Notes under the pieces: model-generated
Told to the model about the DNA's origin: nothing
What the model saw: only the letters and a program-made list of their open reading frames with translations
The model's database searches: none
Assembly (NCBI RefSeq): GCF_006440735.1
Contig: NZ_VFUA01000001.1
Coordinates: 62,001-126,000, forward strand
Source: Mesorhizobium sp. B2-7-1
GTDB lineage: Bacteria; Pseudomonadota; Alphaproteobacteria; Rhizobiales; Rhizobiaceae
Length of the DNA stretch: 64,000 bases
Direction: 5' to 3'
Position numbers and translations under genes: made by a program
Part shown: in pieces, positions 7,666 through 16,763 of the stretch
Numbering within the stretch: position 1 is the stretch's first letter
How the letters are laid out: each line of letters begins with the position of its first letter

Positions 7666-9633
7666 TCAGCTGACGATGCGCAGGTTCGACAATTCGTTGC
7701 CGATCGCCTTGAAGTCATCGGACAGCGTGGCGCCGGTCGAGTTCCAGAACAGCTTCGCCGGCTTGCTCGGATCGGTCGGATCCTTGCGGAAGCGCGAGTC
7801 CGACGAGCAGGCCTTAAGAGCAGCCATGGCTTTCTTTTCGTCGGTCTTGGTGTCGACCAGATCGAGCGAGACAGTCATCACTATGACCCCGGCAGCTTTG
7901 GCGTTGGCGCACAGGGTCTGCATGTTCTCGTCGAGCGCTGCGGTATAGTTGCTGTCGGTATAGGTGGTCTTCGGAACGGCACTGCTGGTGTTCATGAACA
8001 GGCGCGTAACGCTGCCTGAGCCGGGGTAAGTCAGCCCGGTATATCCGTAAGCTGCGTATGTGGACCGGTTGTTGGCATAGCCGGAATCGCTGATGGCGCT
8101 ATAGGTATTGGCGCCGTCGGTCAGGACGATAACGACTTTATCGTTGCCCTTTTCTGTATTCGGTCGTCCCTCGGTGAAGGGCTCATTGCTGGACACGGTT
8201 CGCCAGCCCCAGGCTAGACCTTCCGGCACATTAGTGTTGCCGGTCGGCGCCATGTCGTCGATGGCGTCGTCCAACTCCTGCTTTTCAGCCGCCGCCGTGA
8301 CGTCTTTAAGCGGAGTGATCGGACTGGTGGTGCAGGCCGCATTCGGACCGTCGCCGGCACTCGCCGAAGCCGACCCGTAGGGCTTTACCAGAAAGTATTT
8401 GCGCATGTCGGACTGGCGCTGCGACGCCGTCGGGTTGGGCGAGTACGGCCAGTCGGCCCACCAGTTGTTGCTGTAACCATAGCTGGCGCTACTGACGTCA
8501 TTGACGCCGTCGCGATTGAAGTCGCGCCACAATGTGCCGGCCTCGTCGGATGCGAACATCGGCACGAAAAGCGTAGCGGGATTGGATGTCGTAGGCGTGG
8601 TGTCGTCATCGTTGTATGGATAGGGCCTGGCCTCGACGCATCCCTGCCAACTCGCATAGCGGCTCGTGGTGTAGACGTATGTCGGGGACGGAGTGACCCA
8701 ATGGCCTTTGCTGCAGGTGCCGTCCTTCTTGGTGACGTCGCAGACATACTGCTTCGGAGGCTGCACTGTTTCGCGGTCGGACTCGACGGTCATGTCGGAA
8801 TAGAGGCTGAAACGGGTGATGGCCTGACCCTTGGTGTCTCCCCAGCCATCACCGCGTTTGTACCATATGCCGCCGGCCTTCTCGACATACTTGTTGGGAT
8901 CGTTGGCGGCGTTCATCGTCGACCAGTCGAAATCCTCGTGGTGGATTGGCGAGACGCCATTTAGATCCATCCACGCATCCTGATCATGTGTCGGGCCAAT
9001 ATTGACGGAGGCGGAGAACGGAACCAGCGAAAACTGCACTGGTTTGCTGACCTGCTTCATCTGCTGAGCCTGCGCGGCCAGCGTGTCGACCAGTTGCTTG
9101 GCCGCGTTCTTCAGCAGATCGATACGTTTCTGGCCGGTCCCGGAGCCGAGGGTCGACATCGAACCGGAGTTGTCGAGCACCAGCGCAACTTCAAGCGTAT
9201 CCTTTAACCGGATTTCGGACGTCGCGACGACGTTGATGTCGGTTTCGCCGGCAGTTTTACCGAGCAGCATGGCGGCTGCCGGCAGAAAGTAGGGGCGATA
9301 TTTTAGCGTCGCCTGCATTTTCAGCGTGCCGCCGCCGGCGTTGTTATTGGGTAAGGTAACCGTCAAGGTCGTGTTTGCCGGGAGAACGTGTCTCAGATTG
9401 GCCTCGAAGAAATCCTTGGCGTAGGCTTTTACGGCGTCGTCGCTAACACCGGAGACGATCTGCTGCGCTGTCGCAATGCCAGCGGCGTCCAGCGCATTCA
9501 GCATTTCCTGCTTTTGCCGCACCAACTCGGTATAGTCTATCGCCAATGCCACGCCGCCCATCAGCGGTATCATCGTGATGGCCGTCATCAAGGCATAGTT
9601 GCCTCGTCTGTCACGTAAAAATTTGCGGATCAA
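7666..9633 (-). CDS. TadG-like pilus-assembly / VWA-domain protein (copy 2)
   Basis: A 655-residue paralogue of the gene at 5494-7467 with the same order of parts. The N-terminus has a short basic start and an anchor, RRGNYALMTAITMIPLMGG, then the QKQEMLNALDAAG helix. A VWA domain follows with VLDNSGSM and an internal DGANTYS. Long blocks are identical between the two copies, for example the end (KDPTDPSKPAKLFWN and ELSNLRIV). The ATG at 9633 needs no adjustment because the N-terminus aligns with copy 1. The two differ most in the central insert with the Cys-containing YVCDVTKKDGTC region. It is followed by its own terminator and preceded by an A/T-rich upstream region. Confidence 0.88.
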   Translation of the reverse strand: MIRKFLRDRRGNYALMTAITMIPLMGGVALAIDYTELVRQKQEMLNALDAAGIATAQQIVSGVSDDAVKAYAKDFFEANLRHVLPANTTLTVTLPNNNAGGGTLKMQATLKYRPYFLPAAAMLLGKTAGETDINVVATSEIRLKDTLEVALVLDNSGSMSTLGSGTGQKRIDLLKNAAKQLVDTLAAQAQQMKQVSKPVQFSLVPFSASVNIGPTHDQDAWMDLNGVSPIHHEDFDWSTMNAANDPNKYVEKAGGIWYKRGDGWGDTKGQAITRFSLYSDMTVESDRETVQPPKQYVCDVTKKDGTCSKGHWVTPSPTYVYTTSRYASWQGCVEARPYPYNDDDTTPTTSNPATLFVPMFASDEAGTLWRDFNRDGVNDVSSASYGYSNNWWADWPYSPNPTASQRQSDMRKYFLVKPYGSASASAGDGPNAACTTSPITPLKDVTAAAEKQELDDAIDDMAPTGNTNVPEGLAWGWRTVSSNEPFTEGRPNTEKGNDKVVIVLTDGANTYSAISDSGYANNRSTYAAYGYTGLTYPGSGSVTRLFMNTSSAVPKTTYTDSNYTAALDENMQTLCANAKAAGVIVMTVSLDLVDTKTDEKKAMAALKACSSDSRFRKDPTDPSKPAKLFWNSTGATLSDDFKAIGNELSNLRIVS

Positions 9634-9929
9634 TGCCCTTAGCCCCCGCCAAGATCCTATAGTTTCTGGTTCAGCATGATCATAAATCGTTAAATTTTAG
9701 CCCTCCCGAAAGCAGCAAGATCGCCCGGCCCCCTTGACGGGGCATTAACCCTGTGCACCCGACAAACCGCCGAAGGTCGATGTCGGAAAGCGAGTGACAG
9801 GATGAAGCGCTTCGGTTATGCGGAGCCGACTGCCGCGGAGCCTTGGCTTTGCATCAAGACAAGACCAGGAGCGCGTCGCTGGAATCCGTTTCAGCGCTAG
9901 GCGCCTCAAGACCAAATCAGGGACACGGC
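9634..9929. other. Divergent intergenic region between tadG-like copy 2 and the HAD gene
   Basis: This 296-base gap should hold promoters for both divergent genes. An A/T-rich stretch at 9673-9702 (CATGATCATAAATCGTTAAATTTTAG area) lies 40-70 bases before the tadG-like start and is the likeliest promoter for it. A TTGACG at 9734-9739 faces the HAD gene but without a convincing -10. No open frame or hairpin of note was found. Confidence 0.4.
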
Positions 9930-10790
9930 ATGGCGGATTCGCCTGACATCATCGCTGGGCTCGACGATCTGGCGGGGCGCTACGCCGCCATCCTGTGCGA
10001 CGTATGGGGCGTAGTGCACAATGGCGAATGGCACTTTCCGCCTGCCGCCGCGGCGCTTGCCCGGGCACGCGCGGCCAACGTGCCTGTCGTGCTCATCACC
10101 AATTCTCCGCGTCGCAGCGCCGACGTCGTCGCCCAAATGAAGGTCATCGGCGTCCCCGCCGATGCCTGCGACCGGGTCGTCACGTCCGGCGACGTCACCC
10201 GCGACCTGATCGCCGATGGTCCGAGGAAGATCTTCCATATCGGCCCCGACCGCGATTTCACGCTCTATGACGGGCTCGACGTCGATCTCGTCGAGGAATT
10301 CGAGGCCTCCGGCGTTGTCTGCACGGGCCTCTATGACGACGAGGTCGAGAAGCCCGCCGACTATGCCGAGCTGCTGCAGCGGCTGCGCGCCCGCAATCTG
10401 CCGTTCATTTGCGCCAATCCGGATATCCTGGTGGAGCGTGGCGAGCGCACCATCTGGTGCGCCGGCGCCTTGGCCCGCGACTATGCGCAGCTTGGCGGGC
10501 GTACGCTGATTGCCGGCAAGCCCTTCGCGCCGATCTACGATGTCGCCATGAAGGAGGTCGCCGCCGTTCTTGGCCGTGCCGTCGAGCGCTCAGAGGTTCT
10601 CGCCATCGGCGACGGCATGATGACCGATGTCAAGGGCGCGGCCGACAATGGCTTCGACGTGCTCTATGTCTCGGGCGGCATCCACGCTCGCGACTATGGC
10701 GATCCGCTCCGCCCCGATCCCGAAAGGCTGGCTGGCTTCCTTGAAAAGCACGGCTACCAGCCGGTTGCCGTCATTCCGCGTCTGCAATAG
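9930..10790 (+). CDS. TIGR01459-type HAD-superfamily protein (NagD-like, class IIA)
   Basis: A 286-residue HAD-fold protein of the NagD/class IIA cap type. Motif I reads ILCDVWGVVHNG with nucleophile Asp24; at the +2 position, where phosphatases have the acid/base Asp, there is Trp26. Motif II is LITNSPR, motif III is the Lys in GKPFAP, and motif IV is AIGDGMMTDVKGA. The start at 9930 has an AGGGA ribosome site; the longer upstream frame is not conserved-looking. It is followed 28 bases later by ribF, a common arrangement in Rhizobiales, so a role near flavin or nucleotide metabolism is possible but unproven. The missing Asp makes ordinary phosphatase activity uncertain. Confidence 0.88.
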   Translation: MADSPDIIAGLDDLAGRYAAILCDVWGVVHNGEWHFPPAAAALARARAANVPVVLITNSPRRSADVVAQMKVIGVPADACDRVVTSGDVTRDLIADGPRKIFHIGPDRDFTLYDGLDVDLVEEFEASGVVCTGLYDDEVEKPADYAELLQRLRARNLPFICANPDILVERGERTIWCAGALARDYAQLGGRTLIAGKPFAPIYDVAMKEVAAVLGRAVERSEVLAIGDGMMTDVKGAADNGFDVLYVSGGIHARDYGDPLRPDPERLAGFLEKHGYQPVAVIPRLQ

Positions 10791-10818
10791 GTGGTCTGGC
10801 CATGACGGGCGCCTCGAC

Positions 10819-11802
10819 ATGATGCAAGCCTTCGAACGTCTTTCGGCGGTCGCGCCGCTGCCCGCGCATCTGCGCGGCGGCGTCGTGGCGATCGGCAATT
10901 TCGACGGTGTCCATCGCGGTCACCAGTCCGTCCTGGAACGCGCGCTGGCCGAAGCCCGCCGCAATGGCGTGCCCGCTTTGGTGCTCAGTTTCGAGCCGCA
11001 TCCGCGCAAGGTCTTCCGGCCGGAGGTGCCGCTCTTCGTGCTGACGCCGCCGCCGATGAAGGCGCGGCTGCTCGCCGGACTTGGCTTTGTCGCTTTGGTC
11101 GAGCAGCCGTTCACGCGCGATTTTGCCTCGCTCTCGCCCGAGGCTTTCGTGACCGACGTGCTGGAGAAGAACCTCGGCATCCGCCACGCCGTCACCGGTT
11201 TCGACTTTCATTTCGGCAAGGACCGCCAGGGCGGCCCGGCCTTTCTGATGGCGGCCGGAGAACGGCACGGCTTCGGCGTGACGCTGGTCGACGCCTTTCG
11301 CGACGAGGGCGCGGAGGTGGTTTCGTCGAGCCGCATCCGGGGGCTGCTTGCCGAAGGTCACGTGGAGGAGGCCGCCGGCCTGCTCGGTTACCGTTTCACC
11401 GTCGAGGCTAAGGTGATCGGCGGCCAGCAGCTTGGCCGCACGCTCGGGTTCCCGACCGCCAACATGCGGCTTTCGCCGGAAGCGGCCTTGAAGGAAGGCA
11501 TCTACGCCGTCCGCTTCCGTCGCGCCGACGGCACGCTTCACGATGGCGTCGCCAGCTTCGGCCGCCGCCCGACCGTCGACGACAATGGCGCGCCGCTGCT
11601 CGAGACATACGTCTTCGATTTTTCCGGCGATCTCTATGGCCAGAACTGCCAGGTGTCGTTCTTCGGCTTCCTGCGCCCGGAACTCAAATTCGATGGCCTC
11701 GACGCGCTGGTGGCACAGATGAAAAAGGACGAGGCCGAGGCGAGGGCGCTGCTGGCGGGCGTGCGCCCACTCTCGCAACTGGACGCCCAGATCGCGTTCT
11801 AG
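10819..11802 (+). CDS. ribF: Bifunctional riboflavin kinase / FAD synthetase
   Basis: A 327-residue cytoplasmic enzyme that phosphorylates riboflavin to FMN and adenylates FMN to FAD. The N-terminal nucleotidyltransferase domain has the GNFDGVHRGHQ motif (about residues 25-35), then SFEPHPRKVF and the SSSRIRGLL block. The C-terminal riboflavin kinase domain starts near residue 190 with GRTLGFPTANM, which binds ATP and Mg, and continues with ETYVFDFSGDLYGQ. Two adjacent ATG codons (10819, 10822) can serve as start. It is the second gene of a probable two-gene unit with the HAD protein and ends one base before a palindromic repeat. Confidence 0.95.
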   Translation: MMQAFERLSAVAPLPAHLRGGVVAIGNFDGVHRGHQSVLERALAEARRNGVPALVLSFEPHPRKVFRPEVPLFVLTPPPMKARLLAGLGFVALVEQPFTRDFASLSPEAFVTDVLEKNLGIRHAVTGFDFHFGKDRQGGPAFLMAAGERHGFGVTLVDAFRDEGAEVVSSSRIRGLLAEGHVEEAAGLLGYRFTVEAKVIGGQQLGRTLGFPTANMRLSPEAALKEGIYAVRFRRADGTLHDGVASFGRRPTVDDNGAPLLETYVFDFSGDLYGQNCQVSFFGFLRPELKFDGLDALVAQMKKDEAEARALLAGVRPLSQLDAQIAF

Positions 11803-11804
11803 AT

Positions 11805-11827
11805 CGTTTCACGGAAACGGTGAAACG
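11805..11827. repeat. Small palindrome of a dispersed repeat, 3' of ribF
   Basis: CGTTTCAC and GTGAAACG are perfect 8-base inverted arms around the 7-base loop GGAAACG, starting two bases after the ribF stop. The core GAAACGGTGAAAC (11814-11826) occurs again, identically, at 63464-63476 in another intergenic repeat. There is no T-run, so it is a repeat unit that may act as a 3'-end stabiliser rather than a standard terminator. Confidence 0.6.
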
Positions 11828-11905
11828 TGGGGCAATTCCTGACGGGAGGTTACGGCAAAGCCGCCGGGCCTAGCCGTGTCAAACCTTCCCGGCTGCAGGC
11901 GAGGA

Positions 11906-12460
11906 CTATCGCTTCAGCGCCAGCCCGATGGCGATGAAGCTCCAGCCCTGGAACACCAGGTCGATCGCCAGGAAAATGCCCAGCACCCAGAGACTGTTTA
12001 CCGGCCAGCCCATGGCGATCATCAGGCCGAGCAGGATGGTGATGATGCCGGCCGCGAGCAGCCATCCCCAGCCTTGCTGCGGCCGGTGATTGAAGGCCAC
12101 CCAGGATCGCAGAAGGCCCGAAGCGACGAGCGCGATGGCCAATAGCAGCGTCAGTACCGCCGAGGCGAGCAACGGGTTGTCGAAGGCGAAAAAGCCGGCG
12201 ACGGCGTAGAGCAGGCCGCTCAGCAGCCAGTAGAAGAAACGTCCCCAGGTCTTGACCCCGAAGGCGTGGATGATCTCGATGACCCCTGCCATCAGCATCA
12301 GCCAGCCGACGACATAGACCGAGGCGACGGTGGCGATGAACAGATTGCCGAAGGCGATGCCGCCGAAGATCAGCAACAGCACGCCGAGCGCCACGAACCA
12401 TCCCCATTTGTCCCGCGTCTGGCCGATCGCGTCCTTGAGAGCGTCGCTTGGCAGAGTCAT
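11906..12460 (-). CDS. HdeD-family (DUF308) membrane protein
   Basis: A 184-residue protein with six evenly spaced hydrophobic helices in three hairpins, the DUF308 pattern. It shares the conserved block GWLMLMAGVIEIIHAFGVKTWGRFF with E. coli HdeD, whose role is in acid resistance at high cell density; the mechanism is not known. The start at 12460 (MTLPSDAL) is supported by GGGAGA eight bases upstream. It is convergent with ribF and has no obvious operon partner. Confidence 0.87.
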   Translation of the reverse strand: MTLPSDALKDAIGQTRDKWGWFVALGVLLLIFGGIAFGNLFIATVASVYVVGWLMLMAGVIEIIHAFGVKTWGRFFYWLLSGLLYAVAGFFAFDNPLLASAVLTLLLAIALVASGLLRSWVAFNHRPQQGWGWLLAAGIITILLGLMIAMGWPVNSLWVLGIFLAIDLVFQGWSFIAIGLALKR

Positions 12461-12585
12461 GGTTTCATCTCCCTCGAAATTCACCACCGGTCGTGCGGCG
12501 AAAGGAAGCTAGACCCAACCGCATTGTCCGTCCAGCAACACGGGCCGAACCCGCGGCCGGCCGGCTGTCCGTGACCGTAACGCGG

Positions 12586-14016
12586 TCATTGTCGCGATGG
12601 CCGGACTTCGTCCGCGAACGGCGCAAGCGTCGCCTCCAGCGTCTCCCGGCCGGCCTGCTCCCAGCTTCGCGCCACGAATTCCGCAGCCTTCGCTTCGTAC
12701 GGAGCACGGGCCGCGGGCGAGGCGATCCACTCCCGCATGGCGTTTTCCCATCCTTCGACGTCGAGCGGATCGAGGCACAGTCCCGACGAGCCGACCACTT
12801 CGGCGATGGCTCCGCCCGTAGAGGCGATCAGCGCCTTTCCGTAAGCCAGCGCCTCGACGGGCGGCAGCCCATATCCTTCATACAGCGACGGATACACGCA
12901 AAACGCACTGTTGCGGTAAAGCAGGGACAACGTTGCGTCATCGACATTGTCGAGATGGACAAGGCTCTTGCCGTAGTCGGGATGACTGTGAAGCTTCGCC
13001 AGGACCCCGTCGACCATCCAGCCGCTGCGACCGACGAAAACCAGCTTCATGCCGCTACGCGCGATCGTTCCGTCCAGGACGAGGCGCCTCCAGACGTCCA
13101 TCAGCAGCGAATGGTTCTTGCGCGGTTCGATGGTGGAAACGAACAGGATATAGCGATCCGTATCGAGCCCGTCCGGCAGGCGGCCGTCCGCCTTCGATTT
13201 GCGGGCGCTGTCGCAGCCGAGAGGAACCTGTTTTAGCTCCGGCAGCCGGACGTCGAGCTTGGCGGCATAGTCCTCGACGTCAGTGGTGACGCGCCTCGAC
13301 GTCAGGATGAAGCGGTCCGCCAGGCCGACCGCCAGATTCACATAGTCCGTGAATCTCTTGACGTCGTGCGGCTTGTACCATTCGGGAAACTGGATCGGAA
13401 TGATGTCGTTCAAAAGCACGACCAGCTTTGCGCCGGCCAAGCGCGCCTCGCGCGAAATGACCTCGATATCGGTATGCGCCCAGTCGTTGTTCATCAACAG
13501 CAGATGGTCGCCGGGCGAAAGATTGTATTCGTTGCCGGCCACCGTCCTGAGCGGGACGATGCGGGCGCGTGAACCGTCCTCGCGAGCGACTTGCCGCCGC
13601 TCGTTTTCCTTCATCAGCCGGCTTTCGATCCGCTCGAGGAAACGAAGAAAAGGGCTGCCGGGATTGCGTCGGCCAAACGCGCCGATCTCGGTTATCAGGA
13701 TACGGCGCGGTCTTATGATCGCCATCAGCAACCGCCGCGCCCAGTTCGGCCAGCGATCGTAAAAACGCATCTTGATGCGGGCCGGGTCCGGATAAAAGCT
13801 CATGTCGCACGAAATGTCGCCGGCGATGATTTCCGCCGCCATACCAGGCGAAACCTGTCTAAGGGCCCGCTCGATCGGGTCGAACACCGTGAATGCCACC
13901 TCGGAGGCCTTAAATGCGGCCGCCGCGGCCGCGTAGTGGCGTTGCACGCTGACCAGGCCGACAGGAGGGCCGAGCCAGCGCACCATGCTCGAGAGATCGA
14001 CGACAAGACGCATCAT
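12586..14016 (-). CDS. Family 4 glycosyltransferase (GT-B fold)
   Basis: A 476-residue glycosyltransferase. The N-terminal half starts MMRLVVDLSSMVRWLG and is followed by a Rossmann-like domain with long basic loops. The C-terminal half (from about residue 285) is a classic Glycos_transf_1 domain: YILFVSTIEPRKNHSLLMD, then LHLDNVDDATL and the nucleotide-sugar-binding E-x7-E block in YPSLYEGYGLPPVEALAYGKALIAS. It is the second gene of a unit with the GT2 gene 10 bases upstream, so both probably extend the same envelope glycan. The sugar and acceptor are unknown; mannosyltransferases of O-antigen or exopolysaccharide pathways share this look. Confidence 0.9.
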   Translation of the reverse strand: MMRLVVDLSSMVRWLGPPVGLVSVQRHYAAAAAAFKASEVAFTVFDPIERALRQVSPGMAAEIIAGDISCDMSFYPDPARIKMRFYDRWPNWARRLLMAIIRPRRILITEIGAFGRRNPGSPFLRFLERIESRLMKENERRQVAREDGSRARIVPLRTVAGNEYNLSPGDHLLLMNNDWAHTDIEVISREARLAGAKLVVLLNDIIPIQFPEWYKPHDVKRFTDYVNLAVGLADRFILTSRRVTTDVEDYAAKLDVRLPELKQVPLGCDSARKSKADGRLPDGLDTDRYILFVSTIEPRKNHSLLMDVWRRLVLDGTIARSGMKLVFVGRSGWMVDGVLAKLHSHPDYGKSLVHLDNVDDATLSLLYRNSAFCVYPSLYEGYGLPPVEALAYGKALIASTGGAIAEVVGSSGLCLDPLDVEGWENAMREWIASPAARAPYEAKAAEFVARSWEQAGRETLEATLAPFADEVRPSRQ

Positions 14017-14026
14017 TCGGGCCGCA

Positions 14027-14992
14027 TCAGTTGAGCCGCATTCTTGGCGAGCACGCGATCATCCTGCGCCAGGCCAGTCGAGGTCCCAACGCGAACGTCC
14101 TGAAGGAGGGGGCGCCGACAGCCGCGAGGAGCAGCAGCCTGCAGGTGACGGCCATCGGTATCTCCGGGGTTCGCAACAGCAACTCGATGTCGCGTCTTTC
14201 CTGGCTGGAGATGCCGACCCCCGTGGCGGCGCGCGATGCCAGAAAGCTTGCGATGGCCTGCGCGGGTTGGCCGTTCGCATCGAAGGGCTCGGCGCGATGG
14301 CAACGCAGCAGCGCCGACTGCCTGGCCAATGCCGCGGCCGCCTTTTGCTGATCCTGCTTCACACGCGATACCTGTCCCGGATGCGATCTCAGCTTAACCA
14401 GTCGCGCACCCATGTTGGTCAGTTTCCCCGTCTCGGAAAGCCGCAGCCATAGATCGTAGTCTTCGGCATAGGTGAAGGCGCGGCGGTAGCCTCCCGCGCG
14501 CCGGACGGCCTCGGTCCGGAACATCACCGTCGGGTGAAGCATGGGATTGTATCTGGCGAGCGCGTCCCGCAACGGGTTGTCGCCGACAGGCACGTCGATC
14601 GGCCTCAACAGGTTTCCGTCCCGGTCGATCTGCAATCCCGCCGTACCGAGCAGCTGCAAATCGGCATCCGCCTCGAAACACGCCACCTGCAGGCGCAACC
14701 TGTCGGGCAGCGAGACATCGTCACAATCCATGCGCGCCACGAGAGGGGCCCGCGCGAGTGAAATCCCCATGTTCAGCGCATCGACGATCCCCTTGCCGCT
14801 GTTGGCGACAACTTTGACGCGGCCGTCGCGCTCGCCGATCGACGTCGCGATCGCCGCGCTGTTGTCGCGGGATCCATCGTCGACGACGATGACTTCGATA
14901 TCCGCCAGATCCTGGTCCAGGATGCTTTGCAGGGCTTCGCCGACATATTGCGCGCCGTCTCTCACCGGAATGATCACGCTTACCGTCGGCAA
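14027..14992 (-). CDS. Family 2 glycosyltransferase (GT-A fold)
   Basis: A roughly 321-residue inverting glycosyltransferase. The GT-A core reads PTVSVIIPVRDGAQYVGEAL, then IEVIVVDDGSRDNS and the metal-binding ARMDCDDVSLPDRL (DxD-like). The C-terminal 90 residues are less conserved and mostly helical. The frame has no good ATG near its start. A TTG at 14992, eight bases after AGGA, gives the best ribosome site and starts two codons before VSVIIPV; another TTG at 15025 would add 11 residues without a ribosome site. It probably forms an operon with the GT4 gene downstream. Confidence 0.85.
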   Translation of the reverse strand: MPTVSVIIPVRDGAQYVGEALQSILDQDLADIEVIVVDDGSRDNSAAIATSIGERDGRVKVVANSGKGIVDALNMGISLARAPLVARMDCDDVSLPDRLRLQVACFEADADLQLLGTAGLQIDRDGNLLRPIDVPVGDNPLRDALARYNPMLHPTVMFRTEAVRRAGGYRRAFTYAEDYDLWLRLSETGKLTNMGARLVKLRSHPGQVSRVKQDQQKAAAALARQSALLRCHRAEPFDANGQPAQAIASFLASRAATGVGISSQERRDIELLLRTPEIPMAVTCRLLLLAAVGAPSFRTFALGPRLAWRRMIACSPRMRLN

Positions 14993-15535
14993 TAGAATGT
15001 TCCTTGCAATGATCGACCGTCTCAATGGCCGTTGGATTGTCGGCAGGCTGGTCTCGAAACTCCAATTTCAAAGTTCCGTCGATCTGTCGACTGTCAATTT
15101 TCTCTGTCCGGCCGATCCGAGCGCGACCTCAAGGGCGGGGCGAGCAGTCGCACGACCGATACGCGCCCTCTTGGCCTTCGAAGAAAGGTCGCCGTCGAGG
15201 CCGACTTTATGGAGCCAGCTTCCCCGCCATCCGCAACAGGTCCGTCTGAACTCGATCCTCGGCAAGACGGCGAATGCGGTTATCGGCCGTTGCGGCACCG
15301 CGTTCGGGCCTGCATCGATCCCGCGCGGCGCGCTCGAGTCGGCTTTTGGGGAAAGGCCGAACGCGACAGCATCCAGGTCTCTTGATAACCGGCTATATAC
15401 AGCATATTCGTCTTTTCAACACGACCAACATTTGAGCGCCCGGCTGTGTTTGTTTGTATGGGGAAGTCTGGGGCGCACCCGGAGATCTCTCCGTCCGATC
15501 TGACTTTGGGGGTAGGCGGCGCTCTGGAAAATGTG
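14993..15535. other. Divergent intergenic region between glycosyltransferase units
   Basis: This 543-base gap lies between the minus-strand GT2/GT4 pair and the plus-strand WaaG-like gene. It is less GC-rich near 15050-15110 and 15385-15470. An A/T-rich stretch TTGATAACCGGCTATATACAGCATATTCG at about 15382-15410 is the best promoter candidate for the plus-strand gene. Frames in this region have no recognisable protein features, and no RNA gene was recognised. Confidence 0.4.
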
Positions 15536-16651
15536 ATGAGAATCTGCTGCGCAATCTCTGCCCTCTTCATGAACGGGGGGCTGCAAAGGGATTGTCTCAA
15601 CATCAGTGAGCGACTGGTCGGCCGAGGCCATAACGTGACGATCCTGACAACCCGTCAGGTGGGTCATGTCGAGAGTTCGGCGACGATAAAAGTCCATCCG
15701 GCACGGGTCCTTTCCAACCCGGGCACCGAATATGCGTTGGGAAGGACCGTGCAGACAGCCAGGCGCGACTTCGACTGCGTCGTCGGTTTCAACAAGATGG
15801 CGGGCCTGGATATCTACTATGCCGGCGACCCGCCTTATTTTGCGTCGAAGCTCGGGTGGTGGCGGCCGTTTTCCCCCCGTTTCATGCGCCAGCAGAACCT
15901 CGAATCGATGATCTTTGCTCCCGGCAACGCCGTGCAGATCATTGCGCTCAGCGAACAGCAGGCAGCGCTCTACCGCGGCTTCTGGCGGACCGAGGAATCC
16001 CGCATTCACGTCGTCGGGCCAACGCTTGATCCGAAACGCCGCAGACCGGAGCTGCTGGCCGTCGACCGCAATGAAATCCGCGATCGTTTCGGGCTTCCGC
16101 GCGAGGCGGTCATCGCCTTGACCATCGCCAACAGGTTGAAGGTGAAGGGTCTCGACCGGGCGGTGAAGGCCCTGCAACCGTTTCCGGGAATCCACTGGCT
16201 GATCGCCGGTCTTCGGAAGAATAGCGAGGAAGAGACGCGGCTTCGCGGCATGATTGCCAAATTCGGCATGTCGGAACGGGTTACCCTGCTGGGCATCCAG
16301 GAGGATATCCCGGCGATCGTGGTTGCGAGCGATTTCATGATGCACGCGGCTCGCCTGGAAAATACCGGCACGGTGATCCTCGAGGCGCTTGCGAACGGCC
16401 TGCCGGTCATTGCCTCGGACGCTTGCGGATATGCAAAATATGTCGAGGCCAGCGGTGCCGGACTGGTTGTGGCCAATCGCGACGATCCCGAAATCTGGCG
16501 GCAGGTGATTCAGAAGGCCGGCAACCCGGCGATCCGGGGCCAATGGCGCGAGGCGGCTCTTGCCTACGGCGCATCGAACTCGCTTACCGGCGGACTGGAA
16601 GCGGCCTGCGACCTGATAGAGACGTTCCGCCGCAGCCGGCGTGTCGCCTAG
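15536..16651 (+). CDS. WaaG/RfaG-like family 4 glycosyltransferase
   Basis: A 371-residue GT-B glycosyltransferase. The start MRICCAISALFMNGGLQRDCLNISERL matches the opening of WaaG-type lipopolysaccharide core glucosyltransferases, including the GGLQRD block. The central FNKMAGLDIYYAGDPPY region and the C-terminal HAARLENTGTVILEALANGLPVIASD (E-x7-E) support this. It probably acts at the inner face of the cytoplasmic membrane on lipid A-core or another heptosylated acceptor. An upstream in-frame Met at 15446 exists, but 15536 fits the family start. It is divergent from two other glycosyltransferases, which suggests one envelope-glycan locus. Confidence 0.88.
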   Translation: MRICCAISALFMNGGLQRDCLNISERLVGRGHNVTILTTRQVGHVESSATIKVHPARVLSNPGTEYALGRTVQTARRDFDCVVGFNKMAGLDIYYAGDPPYFASKLGWWRPFSPRFMRQQNLESMIFAPGNAVQIIALSEQQAALYRGFWRTEESRIHVVGPTLDPKRRRPELLAVDRNEIRDRFGLPREAVIALTIANRLKVKGLDRAVKALQPFPGIHWLIAGLRKNSEEETRLRGMIAKFGMSERVTLLGIQEDIPAIVVASDFMMHAARLENTGTVILEALANGLPVIASDACGYAKYVEASGAGLVVANRDDPEIWRQVIQKAGNPAIRGQWREAALAYGASNSLTGGLEAACDLIETFRRSRRVA

Positions 16652-16763
16652 TTGGCCAGTCGGTTCCGATGTTACCGATTTTAAGTCAAATTTTACCGAA
16701 TGCACGGCATGGCTGGAGCGTCGGCAGGTGGTGTTGCCGGCCTGTTTCGCGTAAGGGGTGACG

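Noticed and set aside
15026..15503. Open frame continuing into the gap before the WaaG-like gene
   Set aside because: The translated sequence shows no protein family features, and no ribosome site was found.
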